A stretch of DNA of 64,000 nucleotides from Isoperla grammatica (lineage: Eukaryota; Arthropoda; Insecta; Plecoptera; Perlodidae), in assembly GCA_945910005.1 (NCBI GenBank), contig OX246739.1:12622292-12686291 (forward strand), read 5' to 3'. Positions within the stretch are counted from its first letter, which is position 1; the number at the start of each line of letters is the position of its first letter. Below, piece after piece: positions 23,597 to 35,900 of this stretch. The translations under genes and the position numbers were made by a program. The notes under the pieces were generated by a model. The model saw only the letters and a program-made list of their open reading frames with translations. It made no database searches and was not told where the DNA came from.

Positions 23597-24462
23597 AAAA
23601 CAAGGAAATCATATATTAGTTGAGTCGCATATACAAAGAAATGACAAGAAATAAAGATTGTATGCCGTACAAAATGACTACCTATTGTGTTCTATTATAC
23701 AAATTAGTACACTATACCAGTTGGCCAAGAAAAAAGTTGTCAACACAACATTAATCATAGTAAAATAATACAATTGGGCGGAGGAGGTGCAAAAAACAAG
23801 ACATTCATCTTTTATTGCCAATAATTTGCGTTCCGAGTGACATATCATTGACACAAGACACATAGATTACACAAATAGTAATGATTGATTACACATTATA
23901 CACAAATAATGAGTGTATTGTGTAGACACTACAGATTCGGATTAATGCGCATTTTTTGACATTCAAAATTGTAATGCGTAACAATTAAAACTTAACTGTT
24001 TATTTCCTCTGTATTATTATGTTGCGACACGAAATTTACACGAAATTTACGATTAGTCGTACATCTTCCAAGATATATAGATGGCTTTCAATTTGAAGAC
24101 CATTGTATATTTGAACTTGTTAGTATGCTTCTCTAAAACCAATAGACATTATTAAGAAGTGACAGAATATTTTATATGAAATAAAAAAGTGATTCTGGTG
24201 TTGTTTGAAAAACGATGTTCCAAAACTTACTTACTTTTAATAATATTCGAAAATATTTTATCATATTTTGGACACATTGAACAGATTATGTATTACACCA
24301 ATATTGTTTCAAAACTGTTGGTGGTTTAGTGGATACTTCCATGAACACGGAAGTTGTCTATTCCACCTATTCCCTTAAGTGTATTTTAACTGACTAATCA
24401 CCGCACTAGAATGTGATTAATGCTCTTTCCATTATGGCATAAATATAGATAAATTCGTTCCA
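23597..24462. other. AT-rich non-coding stretch
   Basis: Nothing recognised. Confidence 0.5.
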
Positions 24463-24593
24463 CAGCAACCTTGTGGATGCTGACGTCATAAATGAGTGAG
24501 GCATCGGCCAACCAAATGTCAGTATTTGAAAAATCCACCCGCTGATTGGCTCCGACTCACTCATCTATTCCGTCAGCATTCACAAGGTTGCTG
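24463..24593. mobile_element. Short foldback (MITE-like) hairpin
   Basis: CAGCAACCTTGTG at 24463-24475 is matched by its exact reverse complement at 24581-24593. The arms continue inward for about 52 bp with scattered mismatches through GATGCTGACG and ATGAGTGAG. The central 25-30 bases are unpaired. There is no coding capacity. A target-site duplication could not be fixed. It abuts the Penelope-like relic that follows. Confidence 0.7.
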
Positions 24594-24609
24594 AAGGACC
24601 ACTTTTAGC

Positions 24610-24850
24610 ATTTTCTTCTTCCATTGATAAAAGCGATGTTCAGTCTCGAGTACAAGAACAATCGTAGTGGATACCTTCTAGCCAATAAGAAATACTCCAA
24701 CACTCCACAAAGGTCCCTGAAGAAGCCCATTGCAATATGGACGAACCGCGAAACGTTGGATTGGTTCCACCTTCTGACACGTCTATACCCGGAAAACCAC
24801 GATAGTATAGTTGACTCCAGCCGTGAAAGCCTCCGAAAGAGATTAATCGT
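24610..24850 (+). mobile_element. Probable Penelope-like retroelement relic with hammerhead-like core
   Basis: CTGAAGA at 24717-24723 is followed by a stem-loop in which GCCCAT pairs with ATGGAC (one mismatch) around TGCAAT, then by CGAAACGTTG at 24749-24758. This order (CUGANGA, stem II, GAAAC) is the hammerhead ribozyme core found in the terminal repeats of Penelope-like elements. Here a few extra bases (GAACCGC) separate stem II from GAAAC, so the ribozyme is probably inactive. The overlapping 109-codon frame 24624-24953 is likely a by-product of the element, not a gene. Boundaries are approximate. The family call comes from recall of the motif, not from a search. Confidence 0.4.
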
Positions 24851-24959
24851 AGTGGATATTCAAATAATGTTTACAGATATCGTTCGTATACATATTACGG
24901 TGTTATATTCGAACGCATCCCTTATCCGAAACTATATAATTACCCCCATTTGATAATTA

Positions 24960-26815
24960 TTGCTTTAAGTTCAGCATTACCAACGCCTGGACCGAGAATA
25001 GAGTTGCTCAAGACGATGCTAGAAGACATTGCCATATTATCTACGGAACTAATTCCAACCATGCACCAATAGCCGTTATTAGTAAGTACTGACAAAACAC
25101 ATTGCATTAAATAAAGTTCTCTCTCTCTATGAGTCTGAGATAAGAAATAATCGTTCACTAAGCCGTTTCAAGGAGCAGGAAGAAATAACGAACAGGGTTC
25201 TGGAAATTATGTATTACCATCACAACACCGAAGCAATATTGTATTGCAATTGTATAAAGTAGATAGCTCATTAGTAAAAATAGCATTTTTACTATTATTA
25301 CTTGTTATTATTAATATTACTTGTTTGTATGGAAATAAGTAACGGTATTATGATAGATTATCACTCAGCTCTACAAGCACTATTGATATTCAGTGGCAGC
25401 CAGTGTGAATTTTTAATTTTTGTTTTTAACTCGGGGTAAGGTGGTAAATTTTTTGGGAGATAAACATTAACTGAGACACAACGCATCTAATTTTATTTTA
25501 CATGATCCTAACGCAAAAATGTTAAAACACACAAATGCTTATAAGATTATAAAACGCGTTTGGCGGGTTGGCGGGTTGGTTGGGGGATGTAAACGTGTGA
25601 ACGTGTGCATATGTATTGTTTTTAGTATAATCAATTATTAATAATAATATTATTGTTACTAATGATAAACATCATAGTAATTACCAATTATGATCGTTCA
25701 ATGTTCACTAATTGTTGTAAATTGAAGAATAGAGTTCTAGTTTACCAACGGAGACAGCAGAGTTCACATATATAATCTATTAGAATATGATTGATGGAAC
25801 AGCATTACACTTCATTATGCTTACAAACTGGTGAACAAGTTATGCGCTCTATATAAACTATAAAGGTTTACTATTTAATACTAAATTATGTATATTAGTA
25901 TACAACACCGCGACAAGAGCTTATAAGGTAATATTAAATTTCAAAATTACGTTATTAGTTTCAACAGTGTTATTTACGACATTACATATTAATGATTTTA
26001 TACAAAACGACCCCCTCCACCTCTCTATAAAGTATTATTAATCTATGTTCGGAAAATCCAGGTAGAGCCCTACTAATTGCTATGGCATCAAAATATAAGC
26101 GGAAAGCTGGGACGAACATCACAATAAGTTAATATAAAAGAAAACACACAAAACATAACCGGTCAACAACGCACGCCCTAAATACCACATTGACAGGAAA
26201 TTTTCAGCGCATCAGCGATCTTCAGAGGCACATCCGAATGCGTCCAGGATGTTAATTGAGATCGTTTTCGTAGAATAAATTTCAGTAATCCTTTTTGTTT
26301 CAAAATGTGGGTATAGCGTAAGAAGAAACGTAAAATGATTAGTATATATTTCATTTCGATGCAGAGCTAATTATGACGACTAATTGAATGCAAACAAAAT
26401 ATAAGCAAATATGATATTCCAATTAGGCTTAAGTTTTAAACAATGCGCTGCGCGTAAATAAGAAAATCGTGTCCCTTGGGTATCTAAATACCCTGTTCAC
26501 TCTCCGTAAAGAATTAATATAGTCTTGCACAATATTACAAACTTCAGAAAAAGTGGTAAACGAGATCGGCTACACACGAGAAATATTATCTATAGATCAA
26601 CAAATTGATATTAAAAATTGACAAATGTTAATAAACATCCAAAATACAATTGTTTGTATTTAATTGCAAGACTATTTGTAATATACATAATTCAAAATTA
26701 AAAACTTAAAAAATAATACCCCAAAGCAGAGTATTTTCTAAACCAAGCCTCGTACGGATTTCCCGCCAAAACAATCTCATAAATATATCCAGACGCTCAG
26801 AATGTATAAGTTTCA
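24960..26815. other. Very AT-rich non-coding stretch
   Basis: Nothing recognised. Confidence 0.5.
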
Positions 26816-26819
26816 TTCC

Positions 26820-27060
26820 ATCGTACGCGTGTGCTAGAACTCGTAATGAATGAATGTATGAATGAACGAGCGCACGATCGTTCTATCCGGTGTGGTGGTT
26901 GAGTGGCGCCCTCGTTCGTCACGTGGTATCGATTGACTAATGGCAGTCTGGCCGACGCCACAGGGCCACTGCACTAAACAATCGATTAAGAAATGGCAGA
27001 CGTTATTACAGACAGACGGAAGGGAATGGGGTTACGCGATATAAACATGCGCGATACACG
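26820..27060. promoter_or_regulatory. CpG-dense patch, possible regulatory element
   Basis: CG dinucleotides are dense against a very AT-rich background. The patch contains a CACGTG E-box and two ATCGAT palindromes about 45 bases apart, near 26929 and 26981. No open frame runs through it. It could be an enhancer, a promoter or a recently inserted repeat not yet depleted of CpG. Confidence 0.2.
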
Positions 27061-29050
27061 TAAACTACTCCGCAACACAATCTGCAGGAAGCGAAATGCA
27101 ATTGGTAGTGTAGGCCAGGTAGTGATGACTAACAAGTAGAATACGTAGAAATAATAACAAATAATGGTATAGTAGAATTAGGCAGGGAAAAGTACGTATG
27201 ACTGACACGCAATGATATACGTTGCCTTCCCCGTATATTTAAGGATTTTTTTTACATTTGTGAATAATTTTTTTACTCCCTTACAATTTACAATCCAAAC
27301 CTTGCATTACAATTTTGACGCATACAAAACAAGGTAATATCATTGTACTAATGTACTACACTACACCAATATATCGCCTTGATTGTACAAATTTAAATTA
27401 CATGGTATTTTATTTGCAAATTAAACATTATCTTGCTTTTTCGATATTTTATTCATTAATAATTCAAAGTTTCAATTCGAAGTGTAACACGAACAGTAAA
27501 GTGCAGGTTACGTATCACTTGCATAAAATGTTAAAAACGTCAGTTCGAAAAAAACTCTTCCAAACGAACGTTAAAAACTACTACAAGTTAATTAAATCTT
27601 GCTACACTACATTAACGTACTACTACAAATTTGAGTCTGTGGTGAGACACAGTGACGGAAAATTTTAACTAAATTGCATTTGAAGGTAAAGTCGCCAAAA
27701 TTGAAACAAGTTTATAAGTACATTGACAAGATTACAAACACGGACGCGCTTTTGTGTTTGTGTACACATACAATGCAATTATAGAAGCAAATGCTTCTAG
27801 CTTTACCAAAACCTAAAAACAATAACTCCGCTACTTATTATTAATTTATTGTTATCTTACTAATGCGCGGCTGCAATTGGTTCATTTTTCATCTGCAATT
27901 GCCGGGCAACAATGAGTAATTCAAAGCGGGTACAATTACTGGAGTAGTAAATACACCCATAATATAGCGCACGTAATAAAAGTTATTATCATATTCAATT
28001 TCAAGAATATCCCATTCAGTTGTAAAACATATTGAAGATGAGGGCAATAAATATAAGTAGGCTCTCGCATTATACATGAAAACAATGGCAATTTCAAAAA
28101 CTTATGGAGTACACGAATGAAAGAACAACTAGGACAAATACTATCGATAAACTGCAAACTGAAATATTTTGAATTTTGAAAAATATGAATTGGAAATGAA
28201 AGTATAAGTTCAAATATTAAATTGAGAAGAGATAAATTATCAAGAGCTTGTCATTACACAGACAAGCATTAAAAAAAGGAGTAACAAAAAAATCGGAAAC
28301 AGAAATACCATAGCAGAAGAACACGATAAGACAAAAGTGTACATATACAGGAAATTGTGAAAGTGAGTTATGTCAGCTTGAGTGATATCAATTACCGTTA
28401 CCGTTTGAAAACTACAGGAAATGTAGATACTCAGGTATTATCAGAGACGGAAGCTCTCGTGTACGTCAGATAATTGAGAATAAGCAACCTTGAACCGGCA
28501 TTCCCGCAACTCGAAATATTATAACTTTTCCTATAACTTACACGTTGAAGAGGAAACTTAACTGAAAATAATTCAAATTGGCCGAATACTAAAGTGTAAT
28601 ATTATGTACTTTAGCGCAGCGATGGAGAAACACTCAAGAAGTAGGAATTCAATAACTTGCTTCAAAACATATTGGCATTCCAAGGCAGTAACAGCGTAGC
28701 CTACTGGAATCCCTTTTCCACCGTTGGACGACCATACCGCTCAGAAATATCTTGAAACCAGTGGCAACTTAGTTCAACCATAAATCAGCAGGAGTAGTTT
28801 AGTAAAGGATAAATTGTGGTTGAAAGTTAGTATTTTTCCGCTTCGGAAACATTTCATACATTTTTTTAAACTTGAGGCAGATTAAAATTTTATGTCATGT
28901 TTTAATATACAATTCAAGTACATTTAAGTTCTTCATGCTCTTCTAAAACATCCTGTTTTAAACTAACACGTTCACAATAATCAACTGTCAAGAACACAAT
29001 TTTTGTAAGTTCTGGAAAGAAATAACCTGTGCCAAAGTTAAAACGCTTTT
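27061..29050. other. AT-rich non-coding stretch
   Basis: The 117-codon frame at 27315-27668 is Lys/Tyr/Asn/Ile-rich and looks like chance. Nothing else was recognised. Confidence 0.5.
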
Positions 29051-29212
29051 AGCGAAGTCAATTAGATATGCCAATAACATTTTAATATTCTCGTCACCTA
29101 GGAATATTGTACTTCAAAGTTTCAATAGGCAATACGATAATCAAACAACAGCAGGCATATTAGATCTCGTCATTGATAGATTCACCCAACGAGCAACTCA
29201 CTAACTAATAAA
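29051..29212. repeat. Dispersed repeat, copy A
   Basis: This segment aligns in direct orientation with 50793-50946, sharing blocks such as AGCGAAG, CCAATAACA, CAATACGATAA, GAACAACAGC-like sequence and ATCTCGTCA in the same order and spacing. Identity by eye is about two thirds. It has no coding capacity and no visible tRNA head. The family is unknown. Confidence 0.55.
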
Positions 29213-31656
29213 CTGTTTATTTAATCTGATTTGCTATTTAAATATGTGTATAGAAAGTAAGCGGTTTCGAGCCAAGAAGTGGAATCAGGTTTACATCGAA
29301 CGCTTCACCACGATTTGTATTGGTAAATAATATCTAAGTGGAAGTCACTTCACTTCTATAGAAGCTCTCGATATTATAGAGCGCGACCCTCTAGATCCGT
29401 TTCATCATTGACACAGCGTGCATCACAGACTTTATAACTTTAACGAGATAAAATGCATGTGTGCATGACCTACATCATGTCTGGCATTACAAAATTACTG
29501 GAACACTATTATATAAAAGTAGGACAACGGATCCGAGTTCTTTCAAGCGACATCATCAAAGAATGAGTTTTCGCTTAAGATCTTAAGATATTGCAGTGTC
29601 CATCTAATTTGACTGAAAGCACACTCATATAAACAGAATTACAAATTTCAATATAAAGTCCGTCATTCATAATTAATTTCATTAAAATATCGTTTAAAGA
29701 TGTAAAGGATTCTACTGAAGACATTAGAGAAATGGTTCGATCATGTTTGGATTACTTGAATACGATTCTGAAACCCATCGTTTCAATTATGTAAATTAAA
29801 AAATGGCCTATGGGCTGAAACTAAAGGTGGATGATTATTACCAAAGTGATCACTTCAAGGTGATAATAGAACGCAGTGTTAGCCGTGCAAGAACCGCCCT
29901 TAGGCATAGTTAAGACTCTCCTACCTTATCAGACCGTTATAATTGAATCCTAATGCCGTAATGTCATTGAAACAGTAAGATTCTATTAAGTTATAGTCAA
30001 TTAAGTTAATATGTAATAATTAAATTCGTTTCCCGGTTATTGATATGGTTTGTTTGTAAAGCCAGTCGAAACCAAAGGAACCCACCAAAGCGTATACGGA
30101 AAGGGTTTATGCCTTTGATTCACAACATTGGGGATTATAGATCATTAGATTAATCCAGTCCATTTCATCTAATGACTTAACGCCCCAGTCCCGGTCGACT
30201 CCATGCAAGTACCCACCCAGCACCGTTAGGCTATAGGCATTTGGCACCATGCCACCACTTCTTGTACGTTACATAGTCTAGGCGGTGGGGAACTGTTTGG
30301 ACAGTTACCAGGAATCGTAGAGGTATAGTGACATCAAAACTTCAAAACCCATTCTACTGGACGTTTTGACCAAGTGTCACATTTAAAGAACAAAGTCATA
30401 TATTTTTATTTATAATATGACTTATGTAGTAAAATTGTTAATTGGATTAAACAATGTTTTACACTCATGCATTATGCATAGCGGTCTATGAAGGAAATGT
30501 TTGATTGTAAAAATCCCCGATACAAACGTTTTAGCCTATACAAGAATAAGAAAACAAAAAACCTCATCGAAATGGGAAAGGAACTCATCGAAATGGGAAA
30601 GGCAGCAAGAATCGGTTATCACTTATCACTGCGTATCTCCTAAACTTCAAACAATTTCTTCAAGTCAAGAAATGAACACGAACTGTGTAATATACACGTG
30701 ACGCTATGCAGTTACACTGGTACTTGCTAGTCAACATACAAATCACAGCAAAATGATGCAACTTTTGTTTACCTCCTGACACAGTTTCTAAAGATCAGAA
30801 ACACACACGAGTTTTATGAATCCACACAACAATAGAGTCTTCAAGAGAAATGGTTGAAAAGAATATCTTTGCTTGTTACCGGAGACATGACATAACGCAA
30901 GGGATAGTTAGAAGAAAGACGAACACGTGTTTTACACTTGACAAAGCGATATTCTCATTCGTTACGCGCCTGCCTACGTAGTAACTATGTTGAGTTCAAT
31001 CATACGCATAACTAGGTATGTAAATAATACCTGGAAGTGTTCTTGGGTCGCCATTAGTACTCCACCTAACAACGGGAACCTAATACATACCTAAACAGGA
31101 TAACGGGACAACAAAATATCATGGCGGCCGCACTAAACAGAACTGGCATAAAACTTAAGTAGTGTTATTTTGTTTACACAAAAGTCGTTTAGTGGACAAA
31201 TCTTTGTGATGTATTGATTTGATTCTGTATCGCTTTATTAAATATATATTCAATTGTTGCGTTTATGTTTTAATTCAAACAGAGCTATTTGAGTTCTTGC
31301 TCTCCTACGGCATTCACTATGCCACATTATTAGATGGACAAACAGTGTAATTATGAAAATACGCGATGGAAACGGAATACACAAGAAAGTTATATTTTTC
31401 CTATTTTCCTTGTTCTGTGAGTTCAATGGTGTTCACTTTTCTTCATTTCACTTTTTTGTGTATTTCTGTCATGTATATACTATACTGAATTTCTTTCTGA
31501 TAGGCCTTCTACTATTTATTCATGTATGTTTTGTAGACCCTATTTTCTATGGAAATTGATGTTATTGTTTTATTTGTGTTATTATTATTGCTTCCCTTGT
31601 ATATTGTAGAAGTTGTTTATTGTTACAGTTATAACTGAAAAGTATAGCCTGTACAC
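29213..31656. other. AT-rich stretch with minor repeats
   Basis: A 34 bp near-palindrome centred on GTGATCAC lies at about 29834-29868. A 21-bp unit (CTCATCGAAATGGGAAAGGAA) is repeated twice at about 30562-30602. A GC-richer patch at 30181-30300 holds a short inverted repeat (CACCGTTAGGCTAT against ATAGTCTAGGCGGTG). A minus-strand TGTTTAG/GTATGT near 31090 is another weak fused splice site. Confidence 0.4.
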
Positions 31657-31834
31657 CTACGCAACAAATAAATATAAAAACAATATAGAAAGCTTTTTAT
31701 TTGTGTCCGTTCTTCCATTTTTAACGCACTCGAATCTGCCAGGTGAAAACGCCCATCGCTCTTTCAACTCTGGCAAGACTCCGGTCGGCTCATTTTCAAC
31801 TACCTCGTCCAAACCACAAAAACTCATTTGTTTC
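31657..31834 (-). CDS. Best candidate terminal coding exon, unknown product
   Basis: On the minus strand a long T-rich tract (TTTTGTTTTCGCTTTTAG, AG at plus 31835-31836) is followed by 58 open codons and a TAG at plus 31657-31659. After the initial residues the peptide is clearly protein-like: MSFCGLDEVVENEPTGVLPE, then LKERWAFSPGRFECVKNG. Acidic, basic, Pro, Gly and Cys residues are all present, in a GC-richer island. An AATAAA on the minus strand at 31616-31621 lies about 36 bases past the stop, as for a short 3' UTR. The last dozen residues are hydrophobic and AT-driven. No family is recognised. It could be a host gene's last exon or a transposable-element remnant. The upstream exon was not located. 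Confidence 0.38.
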
Positions 31835-32029
31835 CTAAAAGCGAAAACAAAACAAAATATATGTAACATAAATATTACATATGCACAACGTTAAACGTTT
31901 TCTTCTTCTGTTTGAGGCAGCTGCGCCGAAGATGAAATTATGTTTATAAAATATAAACTGTCTAATATGTGGTTCTACAAGGGTGGCAGATATACCTCGC
32001 CTGTGACATTACATAGTCAGCATAATCCT

Positions 32030-32131
32030 GTCACACGTGTTTGTGTGTTAAACCCATTGAAACCCACCATTGAAGTTCATCGTTATTCTAAAATATGAGA
32101 TGTAAAGCCCGAAATCAATCAATCAATCAAC
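32030..32131 (+). mobile_element. Possible 3' end of a LINE or SINE
   Basis: The sequence ends ATGTAAAGCCCGAAATCAATCAATCAATCAA. A short tandem tail like (AATC)n after a TGTAAAGC-type sequence resembles the 3' ends of CR1/L2-type retroelements. No coding part is visible upstream, so this would be a 5'-truncated copy. Confidence 0.25.
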
Positions 32132-32950
32132 AGAACCAACACGATAAGGGGGCTACATGACTCAAATATGGTAGCGGTTGATTAGACAGCGGCTTGTCGA
32201 CATTGGACGACGGTAAATTTTGCAAATATAATATGCTTCGAGGTAGCGAGGGTTCATTTCATACATCCGCCGAGATCTTCGAAGCGAAATACGTTTAATT
32301 TACACGACGCGGAATCTAGTTACGTTTTGCTAACACTGATCTAGCGTGAGGATATTATATAGCACCGATACAATTTAAACACTGCATGTGTTCCATTAAA
32401 AAGTCCCATCTGAGCCGAGATTTAGAAAGTTCGGGATCAAAAAAGTGCGCAATGTACAACCACTATGAAAATAATTCAAAATAATGTGTGTATGGATAAT
32501 ATTTCTTTACATTATCCACGAAAAGAACTAAGCAGTCGTGCCGTAGGTATAAATAAATTATCGAAACTTGTAAGGAACTTGAACGTTCTAAATTCTCGCT
32601 ATAAATGTGTATACACTTGTTTTCAAATGTATAGGACGGAAAACATAATTATTGACAAAGTTCATCGAAAAGTTCAGTAGAAAAATATCTCAAAAGTTTG
32701 ACGCCAAGAAACGTGACTGAATCGAACCGAATAGTAAGGAACAGTGGGTTGGATTATAGAGAGGTCCTCCTCAGTATTCGTGCTCTATAGTTCAGCGTGT
32801 TTTCTTTCTTTGTGTATCTCAGCGAGCGAGGGGATTGCCTGAAAGATTGAAAAAGGTAGATGAAAAGTTATGATCTGATTTTGGCGGGAGTCGGGGTGCC
32901 GCGCTCATGCGACTCCAAGCGTGGGTTGGATAGGGGCGAGGGTGGTGTGT
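32132..32950. other. AT-rich non-coding stretch
   Basis: Nothing recognised apart from a GC-rich edge at 32870-33020 carrying the G-run listed next. Confidence 0.45.
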
Positions 32951-32968
32951 GGGGGGTGGGGGGGGGGG
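32951..32968 (+). repeat. G-run, possible quadruplex former
   Basis: Seventeen of eighteen bases are G on the plus strand. Its translations give the Pro-rich and Gly-rich frames around 32819-33114, which are artefacts. Confidence 0.8.
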
Positions 32969-35900
32969 CAATGCGGGTGGCACCCGGGAGACACAGGCGA
33001 CCACGGACACACGGACACGGAATAAAATCAAGAATTGGGGATGAATTCTACACACGGCTCGTTCTAAGAATGGAACAAAGAGCTGAAATGATAAAGGTTT
33101 TCACACGAAAATGAAAATAACACTCAGACACTTAATAAGTAATCGGCGGGCTGATAAGAACGGATTAAATTGAATATAAATTTGTATCATGTACTTGGAG
33201 GTAATTAACAAGGTAACATTTAATTTATTATGAGATCATAAAAATGTTCGCAAGACGCAGTGAGATCTACCATAAATAATTCATTATTGTTTCATTTCAA
33301 TACTCTCCACATTAGAAATATACACCTGACTGTATTAGCAACAACAAAAACAACAACAACAAATATTTCAAAAACAGAGCTGCCGTGTTTCAGTGGGTAA
33401 ATATGCCGCATGAAAATAAGTCGGCGAATTTAATGACTTCAATTGATCACGCGCATCTAAAACAATATTGTAACTGAACTCAATCCTAAGGCCGCCCCTC
33501 ATTGTGGGCCGAAGTAGGCCAGCCAGCCCATGGTACGATCCGATTAAAATATTGACCTCATTATATTATGATCTTATATTGCTCAGTAAGTAAATAAATT
33601 CAATAAAATAAATACAAAAATGTTGTTTAACAGGCTCATCAAAGTCGTGGTGGAGGTGCCGGGTTTATTTAAGAAAAGTTACTGAAAGGAAAATCAATCC
33701 GGATGTTTTAATTAAATGTATGTTTTAATTAAATATGTATTTGTTGTTTCTTTCATAACAACATTACTATCCATTTACATAACTCAATGAAATATATCAA
33801 ATGAAGGGGGAAAACTGTTAGCGGAATTACTAAAGTAAGCTTTCACGAAAAGGAAAACGATTTAAAAACAACCAGTGTATTTTTATATAAATGATGTATT
33901 GAACTCGGCTTTGAGTTGAAAACATTTGATATCCAATTAAGTAACTTCGATATCAGCGTCTCATTGGCCCTGTTGAATTACAAACATCTGTGAACAGCTT
34001 TTGAGCACACGGCCTCTTCCAAACCGCACCGCAATCTATATAGAAAGATTCAGGAACTTATAGAATTCCTTGCGGAAAGAGGGATGTATTTTAATAAATA
34101 AAATAAATTAAATTCACATTTAGAGTCCACCCACTCAAGAATTTAACTGATTTGCAGTGGGGGACTTTAATTTAAAGCGACTTACGAGATCCGAATACCA
34201 TCGACGAGTGAGCGATAACCAATCAAAGATCGATATTTCAAATACGAAACATATGAATCAGTGATTGGACAGTTCAAACACCCGCGGACAAATGCCAGAA
34301 TCAACAAGGCCCATTCAGAACAACTTTGAATTTATTGAGTGCTTCGGTGCTTAGACGGCTCCAAAGTCACCGTTTACTGTTTCCTAAGTACTATAGTAAC
34401 AACCACTGATTCCTGGATCCTTACAGCGAGCGCACTCTACAAGCTGAAATGGACGCTACCCACGTGCACGGGAGTCCATACGCACATGGGAATTGAAAAT
34501 CTACAACATAATGAAGAAATCGAATGTTATATCCATGCACGTCACCATGTGTAAATAAATCAAGCTACATTCGAATGTAGACATGAAGTCTCAACCACAT
34601 TCATAAATACCGGTCAGTGTATATCTTGATATACACTTCCGACACGAAAAAAAGAAAAAGAAACTAGAACTAGCATAGAAATCTCATTCTTCGTGTGTGT
34701 AGAATCAGACTAATTCATTCAGTGCATGCTTGTGTGCTATCATGCGGAGATTTAGTCATAGATATAAATAGTAAATGAATTACAAATTAAAAAGTACTTG
34801 TTTTGAGGATACCCCACATCGGATAACTTGATATGTATATTTATCATCCACAGCCGACGTGTGAAATAAGTAATAAAATACTTAATGCTATGAATGGGTG
34901 GCTGATTTTATTTCCATACATAATCATGTAACATTCAAACAAATAGTAAAAATAACTGAAATGTCATTCATAAGCAAGTTCGTTCAACATATTTTCACTT
35001 GGATGGGAAAACCATACAACATAGAACAAATAGACAACTGTAATTTTCTTTGAATGACAGAACTGGAGCAGTGTTCTTTCCGAGACGCCGATAATTTGTA
35101 AAGAGTGAGTGCGCTTATACCCTCAAGTTACAACCGCCGACAATACAGAATTGTACAGCTCAAGATGTACATAAAACGAGCGCCAAAATAATGTAATTAC
35201 TTGCAATAATAAACACACACAGAAAACCAAGCAATGTATCCCGCTACCATGCGGTCAGCGCGGGCTTTTCGTTAAGGGTTTTGTTAGTTCTACTGAATGT
35301 TTGTACATGAATTTATTTCTAAGAACCAATAAAAAGTATCATCCTTACATTTTTATTTAGATTGCCTCTTCATCTTTCTCTATATCATGTCCCCCTTTTT
35401 AAAGAAGAACATAGTGTAGTTTTCTAAAAAGGATCGCATGCGTATTGCGTAGCTCAAACGCCAAACAAGCCCTTAAGCGTTCAAGTTGTCTGTGTCTATA
35501 TTAACTAAGTTCCCTGTCTATTTAAGTTGCTTGCGGTATCGTAGTTCGCCTTTGAGCCGTCGTTCGGTTGCTACTTGTCGCATGGGAAGTTCGTCTCCGG
35601 GAGTCAGATTCAACGAACTTCACTGCATGCGCGGTATAAATTATACAGCCGAGGGGTGCAAATGAAAACAGACCAAAATCACCCTGTAGCATCGAAACAA
35701 GTAAAAGTCAATGAAGGGGATGGGCCAATGCGATGGTACGTAAAGATAGCGTTATGTGAAATATTTTTGAAAACGTCACAAATTATTTATTCGTGACATT
35801 GATAATTAATTCACCCCTTTTTTTCGTTTGACTGGTAAAAGTTCAATTCTATTGGTTTTATTCAACCCGTAAGACGTAATATTGAATTAAAAATGGAAAC

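Noticed and set aside
24624..24953. 109-codon plus-strand gene
   Set aside because: The frame runs through the hammerhead-like Penelope relic and becomes Ile/Tyr-rich noise at its end.
27315..27668. 117-codon plus-strand frame
   Set aside because: Lys/Tyr/Asn/Ile-rich with no start context or splice support; typical of AT-rich chance frames.
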